Assembly (NCBI GenBank): GCA_021801025.1
Contig: JAJYYK010000002.1
Span: 124,001-188,000 of the forward strand
Origin: Pseudomonadota bacterium
GTDB taxonomy: Bacteria; Pseudomonadota; Gammaproteobacteria; Burkholderiales; Sulfuriferulaceae
Direction of reading: 5' to 3'
DNA: 64,000 bases
Positions 18,122 to 27,608 of this stretch are shown here, piece after piece. Numbering within the stretch: the first letter of the stretch is position 1; each line of letters opens with the position of its first letter. The notes under the pieces were generated by a model. It had not been told where the DNA came from and ran no database searches. It saw only the letters and a program-made list of their open reading frames with translations. The translations under genes and the position numbers were made by a program.

Positions 18122-19156
18122 TCACCTCACATCCAGACTCTGCGTCAATCCTGCTCGCCGCCAAAATCGCAATATATCCCGACGAGTAATGTGCCAGCTT
18201 AAAACCTGTCCAGCGTATTCGCTCCATATTTCGAGGCTGTCTAATTCAGCCTGTTTTAATTGAGTCAGCCACGGCGCAAACCAGTGCTGTTCAAGCTGAA
18301 GCAAGTTTTCGCGCCAAGTGGTGTAATCGCCATATTGCGCGCTGCCTTCCAGCGCATCGAGCAACAACATACCTGATTGCCGAATCAGTTTGGCCTGATC
18401 GGGCAGAGCGGTATACGGAATATGTGAAAATTCCGCCACAGCACACAGATCAGAATCGGTGCTCCATAGAAAACCGTCTTTTTTGGCCGATTGCACAGGC
18501 AGAATGCCGCCGCCCCAACACCAAATGCTGTTCACCGGTAATTCACCGCGCGATTCGCGAGCCGCATTCACCGGCAGGTTAAAAAACAACATTTGAATTT
18601 CATTGTACAGGCGGTGCCAGTCCAAAGCATCTTCACCCTGTGGCAATAATTGATTGATGGCCTGTCCGCTGGCGCTGCGCAAAGGGTGTGTACGCATCCG
18701 GGGAGAATGAGCCGTTTGCAGATACCAGCGTTTTGGGTGCGGTGCCAACAGTCTGTAGGCACGATCATGAAAATGCTGGTTAAAGGCGTCTACCATCTGT
18801 TTTGCTTCATCTGCATCGAGCGCAAAAGCAGCTTGATCGACCAACATCAGTTGATCGCGTGCCGGCTGCAAATGAACAGGGTCGGCTCGAAACCAATGGG
18901 CTTTTTCTGGTTCATGTCCATCGCGCAACAAGGTGATGGGTGCAATCGGCCAATCGTTTTGGCGGGTGATGCCCAGCGCGGCATACAAAGCCCCATGCAG
19001 GCTGTCGATATCGGTGTGGCGCGTGAGCTTTGCCCGGGCCAGTAACGTACCCAAGCCTGGCAACGCCATATCGTTCAACAAAGGCGCAAGCATGGTCGAT
19101 GCAGGAATCAAGCCTGGTATATAAGCGATTAACTGTTTTTTTGTGGCATGGGTCAT
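18122..19156 (-). CDS. Phosphoglycerate-mutase-like protein (RpfE-type regulatory family)
   Basis: This 344-aa protein resembles the family annotated as cofactor-independent phosphoglycerate mutase or RpfE-type regulatory protein in beta- and gammaproteobacteria. Recognisable parts are the N-terminal IAYIPGLIP, the region after HPKRWYLQ, the ENEIQMLFFNLPVN-type segment, and the tryptophan/glycine motif WCWGGG. I see none of the metal-ligand motifs of true iPGM enzymes, so catalytic activity is doubtful. It is convergent with the ovothiol genes, only 3 bp away, and lies downstream of nadC on the minus strand. Its real role is unknown. Confidence 0.65.
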   Translation of the reverse strand: MTHATKKQLIAYIPGLIPASTMLAPLLNDMALPGLGTLLARAKLTRHTDIDSLHGALYAALGITRQNDWPIAPITLLRDGHEPEKAHWFRADPVHLQPARDQLMLVDQAAFALDADEAKQMVDAFNQHFHDRAYRLLAPHPKRWYLQTAHSPRMRTHPLRSASGQAINQLLPQGEDALDWHRLYNEIQMLFFNLPVNAARESRGELPVNSIWCWGGGILPVQSAKKDGFLWSTDSDLCAVAEFSHIPYTALPDQAKLIRQSGMLLLDALEGSAQYGDYTTWRENLLQLEQHWFAPWLTQLKQAELDSLEIWSEYAGQVLSWHITRRDILRFWRRAGLTQSLDVR

Positions 19157-19265
19157 CGGCGCGTCAAATCAAACGGTGTAGGGAGCCAAGGCATGGGCGA
19201 CGCAATGACCGTGCAAAAGTTTCAACTTTAACCTGCGCCGACATATTCATTGGCAGAAATTCGGA

Positions 19266-20111
19266 TCAGGCATGCAGCGCGTCAATACGTAAAGAAAGGT
19301 CAATGGCACGTATATGTTTGGTCATACCCCCAATTGAAATGCGCTGCACCCCAGTCGCTGCAATTTGCGGAATGTCTGCCAATGCTATGCCACCGGAGGC
19401 TTCCAGCACAGCCCGGCCCGCTGTCAATGCAACCGCTGTATACAACTGGGCAATGTTAAAGTTATCCAGCAGAATAAGTCGCGCCCCCGCATCCAAAGCG
19501 CTTGCCAATTCATCCATATTTTCAACTTCGATTTGCACCGGCACCGTGGCGTTCCGCGTTGCGGCCAGCGCCGCAGAGACACCTCCCGCCGCAGCAATAT
19601 GATTTTCTTTGATAAGAATACCATCGAACAAGCCAATACGCTGATTACTGCCGCCCCCCATCAGCACAGCGTACTTTTGTGCCATGCGCAAACCAGGCAA
19701 GGTTTTCCGTGTGTCCATAATAAGGCTGGCTGCACCCGCCAGAGCAGTGACATATTGCCTGGCCTGCGTGGCTGTCGCGGACAAAGTTTGTAGAAAATTC
19801 AATCCGGCACGTTCTGCAGTAAGGATTGCGCGAGCATTGCCTTGCATCTCACAAAACACCTGATCTGCAGCAAGGATATCGCCATCTTGCGCATGCCAAA
19901 TCATTTCAATTTGCTCATCCAGTCGGCGAAAGCAGGTTTCAAACCAAACTTTCCCACACAATACGGCGGTTTCACGGCTGATTACGCGCGCATGCGCTTG
20001 GGCAGATGCGGGGATCAATTGTGCAGTGAGATCGCCATTGCCCACATCTTCCTGCAGAGCATCACTGACATTACGTTGTATGGCTTGAGCGAGCGCGTAT
20101 TGATCAAGCAT
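19266..20111 (-). CDS. nadC: Quinolinate phosphoribosyltransferase (nicotinate-nucleotide pyrophosphorylase, carboxylating)
   Basis: This 281-aa enzyme converts quinolinate and PRPP to nicotinate mononucleotide, the third step of de novo NAD synthesis. It shows NGDLTAQLIP near the N-terminus, ERAGLNFLQTLSATAT, MDTRKTLPGLR, and the active-site run GGGSNQRIGLFDG followed by ILIKENHI. Most family members have His before the Arg in that run (NHR); here it is Gln (NQR). The length and all other binding residues look normal. It is followed on the same strand by the phosphoglycerate-mutase-like gene, about 110 bp away. Confidence 0.95.
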   Translation of the reverse strand: MLDQYALAQAIQRNVSDALQEDVGNGDLTAQLIPASAQAHARVISRETAVLCGKVWFETCFRRLDEQIEMIWHAQDGDILAADQVFCEMQGNARAILTAERAGLNFLQTLSATATQARQYVTALAGAASLIMDTRKTLPGLRMAQKYAVLMGGGSNQRIGLFDGILIKENHIAAAGGVSAALAATRNATVPVQIEVENMDELASALDAGARLILLDNFNIAQLYTAVALTAGRAVLEASGGIALADIPQIAATGVQRISIGGMTKHIRAIDLSLRIDALHA

Positions 20112-20207
20112 AACTTAAGATTTTTGAAGACATTTCAAACTATTCCTGTCTGGCTTGCTCAACGTTAAAATTTAATGAAGGGCAGATTCAAGTTCAAAGA
20201 GCCGTGG

Positions 20208-20271
20208 GTCGGGTTTCAACCCGACAAACCACCAGTGCAATTTTCACCACCGCGTCAGGCTAAAGCCTGAC
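20208..20271. repeat. Pair of REP-like palindromes
   Basis: Two perfect inverted repeats lie 28 bp apart between nadC and iscX: GTCGGGTTTCAACCCGAC (20208-20225) and GTCAGGCTAAAGCCTGAC (20254-20271, followed by CTACC). The two stems differ in sequence but share the GTCRGG/CCYGAC frame, like a bacterial interspersed mosaic element. They may stabilise or end the long isc transcript coming from the right. Confidence 0.7.
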
Positions 20272-20335
20272 CTACCAAAAATGCACCGTCTGACACACGC
20301 CAAAAAAATACACTGCTGACTTGACTCCGCGAATC

Positions 20336-20530
20336 CTAGTCCGCTTCGTCCATCCACGCCATCTGGATTGCTTCAAGAATTTTTTCATTTGAACGCTCTG
20401 GCGCGTCGGCAAAATTCGGCAGTGCAACCACCCAAGCGTGCAGGTCTGTAAAGCGTACATAGCGCGGATCAATGTCGGGATGCATTTCAAGCAGTGCGAT
20501 GGCAATGTCCTGGGTGTCTGTCCATTTCAT
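20336..20530 (-). CDS. iscX: Fe-S assembly protein IscX
   Basis: This 64-aa protein is the last gene of the isc operon. The start is placed at MKWTDTQDIA (20530), which overlaps no other gene and matches the family; a longer frame would run into fdx. The acidic patterned sequence (EMHPDIDPRYVRFTDLHAWV, then ILEAIQMAWMDEAD) is characteristic. IscX binds IscS and iron and tunes the rate of cluster assembly. It starts 2 nt after the fdx stop. Confidence 0.93.
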   Translation of the reverse strand: MKWTDTQDIAIALLEMHPDIDPRYVRFTDLHAWVVALPNFADAPERSNEKILEAIQMAWMDEAD

Positions 20531-20531
20531 T

Positions 20532-20870
20532 TTAGTGCCCTTCCTTGACCATGTTAACAGTGTATTTTGGAATTTCAATCACCAAATTCTGTGTACTGAC
20601 AATGGCTTGGCAAGACAAACGGGAATGAGGGGCGAGCCCCCAGGCTTTGTCGAGCATGTCGTCTTCAAGTTCATCCGAGGGCACCAGTGAATCGAACCCT
20701 TCACGGACGATCACATGGCAAGTGGTGCATGCACAAGATTTTTCGCAGGCGTGTTCAATGGCAATACCATTGTCCAATAAAACGTCGCAAATACTCTCGC
20801 CCTCAGGCGCGTCAAGCACGGCGCCTTCCGGGCAGAGCAAGGCATGGGGTAAAACGATCAGTTGCGTCAT
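20532..20870 (-). CDS. fdx: ISC-type [2Fe-2S] ferredoxin
   Basis: This is a 112-aa adrenodoxin-type ferredoxin. The cluster cysteines are in HACEKSCACTTCHV, with the fourth in LSCQAIV. The LVPSDELEDDMLDKAWGL segment is typical of ISC ferredoxins. It supplies electrons to the IscS-IscU complex for sulfur reduction. It sits between hscA (14 nt) and iscX (2 nt). Confidence 0.95.
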   Translation of the reverse strand: MTQLIVLPHALLCPEGAVLDAPEGESICDVLLDNGIAIEHACEKSCACTTCHVIVREGFDSLVPSDELEDDMLDKAWGLAPHSRLSCQAIVSTQNLVIEIPKYTVNMVKEGH

Positions 20871-20884
20871 AGGTTTCTCCGTAC

Positions 20885-22765
20885 TTACCCGAATTTACTG
20901 GAAATTTCATCTAAATTCTGTCCAGCCAGAGCTTGGCGCACATGGGTATCCATACGGCGGGCAGCAAATTCGGTGGTGGCTTGATTCAGCTTTTCTGTTG
21001 CCGCTTTAATCGCCAAATGATCTGTCCCCAACAACACTTCGCCCAGTGCTTGCATTGCAGCCAAAATGTTTGCATAATCATCGCTACTCAACAAATTGGT
21101 GCCATCTTCTTCCAGGGCCGTTTGCGTGGCATCGATCAGTCGCCCGGCATCTACGCGCACTTCCTGCAATGCCCTCGCCGCCATATCTTCGCGTGCAAAA
21201 GTGTTGCCCGCCTGCAACATTTTTGCGATATCTTCGTCACCCAAACCATAAGTCGGCTTGACTGTCACCGCTGCCTGTACGCCGCTTTGCATTTCTTGTG
21301 CCGCCACGGATAACAAGCCATCCGCATCCACCTGAAAGCTCACCCGAATTCGCGCCGCACCCGCCACCATAGGGGGTATGCCGCGCAACTCGAAACGTGC
21401 CAGCGAACGACAATCCGTCACCAACTCGCGCTCACCTTGCAACACATGGATACTCATGGCAGTTTGCCCATCCTTGTGGGTAGTAAATTCTTGTGCGCGG
21501 GCAACAGGCAGCGTGGTGTTTCGTGGAATAATTTTTTCCACCAAACCGCCCATGGTTTCTATGCCCAGGGACAATGGCGTGACATCCAGTAACAGCCAAT
21601 CTTCCTCATCTTGACGATTACCCGCCAGCACATTAGCTTGCATGGCGGCGCCCAAAGCCACGACTTTGTCGGGATCAAGGTTGGTCAAAGGGGGTTGTCC
21701 AAACAAACTGGCCACCGCCGCCTGAATACAAGGCATTCGCGTTGCCCCACCCACCATCACCACGCCGCAGATGTCTTCAATACTGAGCCGCGCATCGCGC
21801 AAAGCCTTACGTACCGGTTGCAAAGTTTTATTCACCAATGCCGCAGTCAACTCATTAAATTTTTCCGCCGTCAGTACCATATCAATTGTCAGCCCTGAAG
21901 CCAATACGGCAGTAATCGACACTTCCGGATACTCTGTCAGTGCTTCTTTTGCCGCACGGGCGTGGGTCAACAGCAAGCGGTTATCTTCAGGCGTCAAATC
22001 GGGAAAACGAGCCTGTTCAAGTATCCAGCAAAACAGACGCTGATCAAAATCATCGCCGCCCAACGCAGAATCGCCATTGGTGGACAGTACCTCAAACACA
22101 CCGTGAGACAAACGCAGGACGGAAATATCAAATGTGCCGCCACCCAAATCATACACCGCATAAACGCCCTCGGCGGCATTGTCCAGGCCGTAAGCAATCG
22201 CAGCCGCAGTCGGCTCGTTGAGCAAGCGGAGCACGTGAATGCCAGCCAACTGGGCAGCGTCCTTGGTGGCTTGGCGTTGCGCATCATCAAAATAAGCCGG
22301 CACAGTAATCACTGCACCCATCAATACACCGCCCAAGGTGAGTTCAGCGCGGGTACGCAACACCGACAAAATTTCTGCCGATACTTCGACTGCATTTTTT
22401 ACGCCGGCCGCAGTGCGCCATTGCACCATACTGGGCGCATCCGCAAAGTGATAGGGATAACTGGCCGCATCGGCGATATCAGCCAGCGCCCGGCCCATAA
22501 AGCGCTTGGCCGAAACAATTGTATTAAAGGGGTCCCGCGACTGCATGTGTTGCGCGGCATATCCCACCACCGGGGCGGCGTTGACCTGATAACGCACCAC
22601 CGAAGGCAGAAGAGCACGCCCATCTGCGTCATTTAACACCATCGCCACACCATTGCGCACACTGGCCACCAAAGAATTTGTGGTACCCAAGTCAATGCCC
22701 ACAGCCAATCTGTGCTGATGTGGCGCAGTACTTAAACCAGGTTCGGAAATTTGCAATAATGCCAT
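20885..22765 (-). CDS. hscA: Hsp70-class chaperone HscA
   Basis: This is a 626-aa specialised Hsp70 that, with HscB, helps transfer Fe-S clusters from IscU to acceptor proteins by binding the LPPVK motif of IscU. The ATPase domain contains [34 protein letters not shown] and [10 protein letters not shown]. The linker region ([19 protein letters not shown]) and the substrate domain follow. It lies 3 nt after hscB. Size and composition are normal for HscA. Confidence 0.97.
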   Translation of the reverse strand: MALLQISEPGLSTAPHQHRLAVGIDLGTTNSLVASVRNGVAMVLNDADGRALLPSVVRYQVNAAPVVGYAAQHMQSRDPFNTIVSAKRFMGRALADIADAASYPYHFADAPSMVQWRTAAGVKNAVEVSAEILSVLRTRAELTLGGVLMGAVITVPAYFDDAQRQATKDAAQLAGIHVLRLLNEPTAAAIAYGLDNAAEGVYAVYDLGGGTFDISVLRLSHGVFEVLSTNGDSALGGDDFDQRLFCWILEQARFPDLTPEDNRLLLTHARAAKEALTEYPEVSITAVLASGLTIDMVLTAEKFNELTAALVNKTLQPVRKALRDARLSIEDICGVVMVGGATRMPCIQAAVASLFGQPPLTNLDPDKVVALGAAMQANVLAGNRQDEEDWLLLDVTPLSLGIETMGGLVEKIIPRNTTLPVARAQEFTTHKDGQTAMSIHVLQGERELVTDCRSLARFELRGIPPMVAGAARIRVSFQVDADGLLSVAAQEMQSGVQAAVTVKPTYGLGDEDIAKMLQAGNTFAREDMAARALQEVRVDAGRLIDATQTALEEDGTNLLSSDDYANILAAMQALGEVLLGTDHLAIKAATEKLNQATTEFAARRMDTHVRQALAGQNLDEISSKFG

Positions 22766-22768
22766 AAT

Positions 22769-23314
22769 TTACATATCCAATGCGGCGTAACTGTCGTCGA
22801 TTTCTTCGCGAATTTTATCGATAAATTTAAGTTGACGTGCAGTTTGTGCAGCAGCGGACCACTGCTTATGCACGTCAAGTTCTTCGGCCAACTGTGCTGC
22901 GGTCATTTTGTCCGCTCGATTCAAATCACGCTCAATCGCTTGCAAAGCAGACACATCACCCGCGCTACGCGCAGATTGTATTCCCTCGCGCCACTCAATT
23001 TGTTGCATCAGAAACGCCATTGGCAGCTGGGTATTCTCGGGTGCCAATGCATTGATTCCATGCAATGTCAGCAAATAAATCGCCCGATTAAGTGGTGTTT
23101 TAAGTGCCTGATAGGCCTCATTGACGCGGGTTGACCATTGCATCGACACCCGTTGCTCCGATTCAGGCAAATGGGCAAACTTGTCTGGATGGACTTGCAC
23201 CTGTAAATGTCGATAAGCTGCATCCAGCTGCACCCCGTCCAGTTCAAAGCGCTCCGGCAGACCAAACAGTTCAAAATGCGTGGATTTAAAATCGGGTAAC
23301 ATTGGACTAACCAT
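22769..23314 (-). CDS. hscB: Co-chaperone HscB (J-type)
   Basis: This is a 181-aa J-protein that delivers IscU to HscA and stimulates its ATPase. The N-terminal J-domain has THFELFGLPERFELD, the HPDKF tripeptide and NEAYQALKTPLNRAIYLL. The C-terminal part is the helical IscU-binding domain (MAFLMQQIEWREGI and on). An ATG four codons later is an equally possible start. Confidence 0.95.
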   Translation of the reverse strand: MVSPMLPDFKSTHFELFGLPERFELDGVQLDAAYRHLQVQVHPDKFAHLPESEQRVSMQWSTRVNEAYQALKTPLNRAIYLLTLHGINALAPENTQLPMAFLMQQIEWREGIQSARSAGDVSALQAIERDLNRADKMTAAQLAEELDVHKQWSAAAQTARQLKFIDKIREEIDDSYAALDM

Positions 23315-23339
23315 CAGGGTTCGTTAAATAAATAAACCC

Positions 23340-23666
23340 TTAAACATTAAAGCTTTCACCGCAACCACACGCATCCTTCACATTCGGGTTGTTAAATTTA
23401 AACCCTTCGTTAAGACCTTCACGCGTAAAATCCAGCTCCATGCCATCAATATAAGGCAAACTCTTTGGGTCCACCAAAACGCTGACGCCGTGATCTGTAA
23501 AAACCAGGTCGTCAGCTTCGATATGATCCGCAAATTCCAGTTTATACGCCATGCCTGAACATCCACTGGTGCGCACCCCTAAACGCAGGCCTACACCTTT
23601 GCCCCGCTTCGCAATAAAATCGGCGACACGCTGCGCTGCTGATTCCGTGAGTGTGATGGACATCAT
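23340..23666 (-). CDS. iscA: A-type iron-sulfur carrier IscA
   Basis: This 108-aa A-type scaffold/carrier has the three conserved cysteines: [14 protein letters not shown] and the C-terminal CGCGESF. It holds iron or a cluster and passes it to apoproteins. It starts with a clear AGGAGT ribosome binding site and lies 2 nt after iscU. Confidence 0.96.
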   Translation of the reverse strand: MMSITLTESAAQRVADFIAKRGKGVGLRLGVRTSGCSGMAYKLEFADHIEADDLVFTDHGVSVLVDPKSLPYIDGMELDFTREGLNEGFKFNNPNVKDACGCGESFNV

Positions 23667-23668
23667 GT

Positions 23669-24073
23669 TTACTCCTGTATTTCGGCCACGACCTGCGCAT
23701 GCTTGTTACGGTAATCTTCTACCGCAGCCTTAATCGCATCCTCAGCCAAAATAGAACAATGAATTTTTACCGGTGGCAAAGCCAACTCCTCAGCAATAGC
23801 GGTATTTTTGATGTCCAACGCCTGATCGAGGGATTTTCCTTTGACCCACTCCGTCACAAGAGAACTGGAGGCGATGGCCGAACCGCAGCCATACGTCTTG
23901 AATTTAGCGTCTTCAATGATACCCGCATCATTGACACGGATTTGCAATTTCATCACATCTCCGCAGGCGGGTGCGCCCACCATGCCCGTGCCAATACCTT
24001 CATCTTCAGCTGCAAAGCTACCCACATTGCGTGGGTTTTCATAATGATCAAGTACCTTTTCGCTGTATGCCAT
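23669..24073 (-). CDS. iscU: Fe-S scaffold protein IscU
   Basis: This is the 134-aa scaffold on which IscS-derived sulfur and iron are assembled into a cluster. The three ligand cysteines are present in [21 protein letters not shown] and [11 protein letters not shown]. The HscA recognition motif LPPVK directly precedes the last. A strong GGAGAG site lies before the ATG. Confidence 0.97.
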   Translation of the reverse strand: MAYSEKVLDHYENPRNVGSFAAEDEGIGTGMVGAPACGDVMKLQIRVNDAGIIEDAKFKTYGCGSAIASSSLVTEWVKGKSLDQALDIKNTAIAEELALPPVKIHCSILAEDAIKAAVEDYRNKHAQVVAEIQE

Positions 24074-24088
24074 GATAGCTCTCCTAAA

Positions 24089-25297
24089 TTAATGTGCTGC
24101 CCATTTGACCGTATTCAAATCAACGCCCTCTTTGTACATATCCCAAAGAGGTGACAAATCACGCAACTTTTGAATTTTTTCATGCAGCAGCGCAATGGTG
24201 TAATCCACTTCTGCTTCAGTCGTAAAACGACCGATCGAGAAACGAATGGAACTGTGTGCCAATTCATCTGGCAGTCCGAGCGCTTTCAGTACATAGGAAG
24301 GCTCCAAACTGGCTGAAGTACAGGCCGAACCCGATGAAACAGCCAAATCTTTGATGGCCATCAATAAAGATTCGCCTTCCACATAGTTAAAGCTGATGTT
24401 CAAATTGTTTGCAACGCGGTGTACCATGTCACCATTGACGTGAACTGCCTCGATGTCAGACAGTCCTGCCAGCAAGCGATCGCGCAAACGACGAATACGC
24501 ACATTTTCAATGGCCATCTCTTCACGTGCAATTTGGAATGCTTCCCCCATGCCTACAATCTGATGGGTGGCCAGGGTGCCTGAGCGCATACCCCTCTCAT
24601 GCCCTCCACCATGCATTTGTGCTTCCAGGCGGACGCGCGGCTTGCGTCGCACATACAACGCACCAATCCCTTTCGGACCGTAAGTCTTGTGGGCTGAGAA
24701 CGACATCAAATCCACTTTTAGTTTCTTCAGGTCAATATCCACTTTCCCAGTCGCTTGTGCGGCGTCCACATGGAAAATGACACCGCGTTCACGACAGATT
24801 TCGCCCAATGCGGCCACATCCTGAATCACACCGATTTCATTGTTAACGAACATCACAGAAGCGACGATCGTATCAGGTCGTATCGCCGCACGGAACGAAT
24901 CTATATCCAGCAGACCATTGGCCAGCGGTGCCAGATAAGTGACTTCAAAACCTTCGCGCTCCAAATCTCGCAACGTGTCCAGGGTGGCTTTGTGTTCAGT
25001 CATCACGGAAACAAGATGCTTGCCCTTGTCTTTGTAAAAATGTGCCGCGCCCTTTAAAGCCAGATTGATTGCTTCTGTCGCACCGGAAGTCCAAACAATT
25101 TCTTTTGAATCAGCATTCACCAATTGCGCGACTTGTTCGCGTGCGTGCTCCACAGCTTCTTCAGCGACCCAACCAAACGAATGCGAACGACTGGCGGGAT
25201 TACCAAATTGTTGGGTCAGCCAGGGAATCATTTTTTCTGCCACACGCGGATCCACCGGAGTGGTAGCCGCATAGTCCAAATAGATGGGTAAATTCAT
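24089..25297 (-). CDS. iscS: Cysteine desulfurase IscS
   Basis: This 402-aa PLP enzyme takes sulfur from cysteine as a persulfide for Fe-S clusters and tRNA thiolation. The start at [18 protein letters not shown] (25297) is preferred over an in-frame TTG 15 nt upstream. Landmarks are [24 protein letters not shown], the PLP lysine in [15 protein letters not shown], and the active-site cysteine loop [17 protein letters not shown]. It lies between iscR and iscU. Confidence 0.97.
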   Translation of the reverse strand: MNLPIYLDYAATTPVDPRVAEKMIPWLTQQFGNPASRSHSFGWVAEEAVEHAREQVAQLVNADSKEIVWTSGATEAINLALKGAAHFYKDKGKHLVSVMTEHKATLDTLRDLEREGFEVTYLAPLANGLLDIDSFRAAIRPDTIVASVMFVNNEIGVIQDVAALGEICRERGVIFHVDAAQATGKVDIDLKKLKVDLMSFSAHKTYGPKGIGALYVRRKPRVRLEAQMHGGGHERGMRSGTLATHQIVGMGEAFQIAREEMAIENVRIRRLRDRLLAGLSDIEAVHVNGDMVHRVANNLNISFNYVEGESLLMAIKDLAVSSGSACTSASLEPSYVLKALGLPDELAHSSIRFSIGRFTTEAEVDYTIALLHEKIQKLRDLSPLWDMYKEGVDLNTVKWAAH

Positions 25298-25328
25298 TTC
25301 TTTCAACTCCAATTTAAGGAATAAAGCC

Positions 25329-25811
25329 TTATGCGGTTTCAGCCATTCTGGTCACTTTCGCTGCTTGAGGTTCCTGGCTCAACTTCGCACAACGATCTTT
25401 CTTTGCGAGTTGGGCATTCACCAAACTGGCCAAAGTCACCGTTTCCAGATAATCCCGAATATGTGTGTTCAGGTTGCTCCACAACTCATGTGTCATACAG
25501 GGGCGCTCTTCGCCCTGGCAATCCTGTTTTCCGCCGCATTGGGTGGCATCCATAGGTTCATCCACCGCACGGATAATTTGTCCCACCGTGATATCCTCAA
25601 ATGGTGTTTCTATCAAATAACCACCGCCGGGCCCACGCACACTTTCGACCAACTTGCGACGACGCAACTTGCCAAACAACTGTTCCAGATAGGACAAAGA
25701 AATTTTTTGCCGCTCGCTGATGGCAGCCAGTGTCACCGGCCCTTGTTGATGGTGCAAGGCCAAATCAATTAATGCCGTGACGGCAAAGCGACCTTTGGTT
25801 GTCAAACGCAT
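25329..25811 (-). CDS. iscR: Rrf2-family Fe-S regulator IscR
   Basis: This is a 160-aa winged-helix repressor. The start is [14 protein letters not shown] (25811) with GGAGG just upstream. The DNA-binding helix is [15 protein letters not shown]. The cluster ligands lie in the [14 protein letters not shown] segment, spaced as in [2Fe-2S] IscR. Holo-IscR represses this operon, and the apo form activates other genes. A near-consensus type-1 IscR site covers its own promoter, which predicts feedback control. After the last cysteine the C-terminus is rich in Lys and Ala. Confidence 0.96.
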   Translation of the reverse strand: MRLTTKGRFAVTALIDLALHHQQGPVTLAAISERQKISLSYLEQLFGKLRRRKLVESVRGPGGGYLIETPFEDITVGQIIRAVDEPMDATQCGGKQDCQGEERPCMTHELWSNLNTHIRDYLETVTLASLVNAQLAKKDRCAKLSQEPQAAKVTRMAETA

Positions 25812-25845
25812 AAGACACCTCCACACCGATAACAATATGTTACGA

Positions 25846-25874
25846 AGCATATAATACCCAAATGTTTTAGTCAA
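25846..25874 (-). promoter_or_regulatory. Promoter of the isc operon (sigma-70 type)
   Basis: Read on the minus strand, TTGACT (25869-25874) and TATGCT (25846-25851) are separated by exactly 17 nt. The -35 box lies inside the last codons of cysE, so the isc promoter is embedded in the end of the upstream gene. Confidence 0.7.
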
Positions 25875-25878
25875 CTAT
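25854..25878 (-). promoter_or_regulatory. Type-1 IscR binding site
   Basis: On the minus strand the 25 bp from 25878 to 25854 begin ATAGTTGACTAAAAC and end TTTGGGTAT. They match 23 of 25 positions of the known type-1 consensus (ATASYYGACT..., ending RRSTAT) and cover the -35 box. This predicts repression by [2Fe-2S]-IscR. Confidence 0.75.
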
Positions 25879-26628
25879 TTTATTCAGGTAATCGGGATCG
25901 AAATTATCTGGCTTCGGTGCTGATTCAGGAGCACGATTTTCCATTTGCTGTATCTGATTTTGTGCCCAGGCCAGACGCTCGTCCAACTTTGCCACGTGAT
26001 TGATCAAGCCATGCATGGCTTTCACCATAGGGTCATTCATGTCGGCACTGATTGCGTAGGCCGCAAAATCAATCTGTTTCAATTCGGCGGGTCTCAGTGC
26101 AGGCTTTTCATCAGCTTGTGGATTAATGATTCGCGCAGGAATGCCTACCGCCGTTGCGCCACCTGGCACATCCTTGACAACCACGGCATTCGATCCGATC
26201 TTCGCGCCATCACCGATCATAATGGGGCCAAGAATTTTAGCGCCTGCACCCACGACCACGCCACACCCTAAAGTAGGGTGGCGTTTACCCTCACGCCACG
26301 AGGTTCCGCCCAGGGTAACCTGGTGATAGAGAGTACAGTCATCGCCAATCACTGCCGTCTCACCAATGACCACGCCCATACCATGATCAATAAACACCCG
26401 CCGTCCAATTTGGGCGCCCGGATGAATTTCTATCCCTGTCGCCCAACGTGCAAAGTAAGCGGTAAAGCGCGCCAGCCATTTCCAGCCGAAATGCCACATA
26501 CACGCCGCCCAGCGATGCAAAATCAGGGCATGAATGCCAGGGTAAGTCGTGAGCACCTCAAACACCGAACGTGCCGCAGGATCCCGGTCAAACACCACAG
26601 CTATATCTTCTCGCAGTTTATGAAACAC
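25867..26628 (-). CDS. cysE: Serine O-acetyltransferase
   Basis: This 253-aa enzyme makes O-acetylserine, the cysteine precursor. It has the N-terminal helical domain ([21 protein letters not shown]) and the left-handed beta-helix with hexapeptide repeats ([29 protein letters not shown], split over the fold). The catalytic His/Asp lie in FIDHGMG, and the [11 protein letters not shown] loop is present. The C-terminal tail after the helix is longer than in the short SAT class. The gene's 3' end carries the isc promoter, linking cysteine supply and Fe-S assembly in position. It follows trmJ by 78 bp. Confidence 0.95.
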   Translation of the reverse strand: MFHKLREDIAVVFDRDPAARSVFEVLTTYPGIHALILHRWAACMWHFGWKWLARFTAYFARWATGIEIHPGAQIGRRVFIDHGMGVVIGETAVIGDDCTLYHQVTLGGTSWREGKRHPTLGCGVVVGAGAKILGPIMIGDGAKIGSNAVVVKDVPGGATAVGIPARIINPQADEKPALRPAELKQIDFAAYAISADMNDPMVKAMHGLINHVAKLDERLAWAQNQIQQMENRAPESAPKPDNFDPDYLNKIVD

Positions 26629-26706
26629 GATTGGTCTTTACCGCCGCGTTAAAAATACTTGCGAGTATGCAATACAGAACAGAATTATTCAACCCAGGAT
26701 ACAGAG

Positions 26707-27474
26707 TCAACGGTCATGTTCAGATTCAATAGCGCGAGCTCCCTCTTTGGGCTGATGGATACGTTTTAATATTCCCATCAAAATATTAAGTTCTTCCCGC
26801 TCGATGCGTGCACGGGCATACAAGCGCCGTAGCCGCGTCATTAAACGCCTTGGCGCCGCAGGATTCATAAACCCAATTTCAATTAAAGTATGTTCCAATA
26901 ATTGATAGTAGTGCTCCATTTCATCGTGCTGCGCCAGCGGCAAATCTGCCTGATCCGGCATGATTCCGGTACCACAAGCGATACGCATCTCATAAGCGAG
27001 TATTTGTACCGCTGCGGCCAGATTCAACGAGCTGAAATCCGGGTTGGCAGGAATATGCACGAGTAAATGACATAAATTCAATTCGGCATTGGTCAAACCC
27101 GACATTTCGGTGCCGAATACCAATGCCACAGGTGAATGCGCAGCTTGTGCTGCCATCTGGGGCACAGCGTCACGGACGCTCAACATGGTATGTGATAGAC
27201 CACGCGTGCGTGCTGTGCAACCGGCCACCAAAGTCACGCCGACCAAAGCCTCTTCCAGACTTCCAACCACTTGCGCGCTGTCCAGCAGATCAGCAGCACC
27301 GACAGACATCGCTACCGCAATGGCATCAGGGAACCGCTTGGGATTCACCAGATACAAACGGGATAGTCCCATGGTTTTCATGGCCCGGGCTGCCGAACCG
27401 ATGTTACCTGGGTGGCTGGTATGACTAAGCACCACACGCACCTGACTCAAACTTTCAACCTGATTTTGTTGCAT
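26707..27474 (-). CDS. trmJ: tRNA (cytidine/uridine-32-2'-O)-methyltransferase TrmJ
   Basis: This 255-aa SPOUT-class (TrmH-like) enzyme methylates the 2'-OH of residue 32 in tRNA anticodon loops. It shows VVLSHTSHPGNIGSAARAMKTMG at the start, then VFGTEMSGLTNAEL, IPANPDFSSLNLAAAVQI, and the C-terminal helical extension found in TrmJ. It is divergent from suhB and upstream of cysE-isc, the same order as in many proteobacteria. Confidence 0.94.
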   Translation of the reverse strand: MQQNQVESLSQVRVVLSHTSHPGNIGSAARAMKTMGLSRLYLVNPKRFPDAIAVAMSVGAADLLDSAQVVGSLEEALVGVTLVAGCTARTRGLSHTMLSVRDAVPQMAAQAAHSPVALVFGTEMSGLTNAELNLCHLLVHIPANPDFSSLNLAAAVQILAYEMRIACGTGIMPDQADLPLAQHDEMEHYYQLLEHTLIEIGFMNPAAPRRLMTRLRRLYARARIEREELNILMGILKRIHQPKEGARAIESEHDR

Positions 27475-27608
27475 TGTATTTTTCTAAACCTTGGACCTGA
27501 ATATTCCACACCATTAATCATGGGTAGAGACAGGCAAAAACATATCGAATCGTGCAAACTACGCGATTTAGGATAAAATAGCCACTGTTTTTGCTTACCT
27601 ACCCCATC

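Noticed and set aside
21962-22636. Open frame of 224 codons on the plus strand
   Set aside because: It is antisense to hscA, whose protein motifs are unmistakable; no ribosome binding site or family features.
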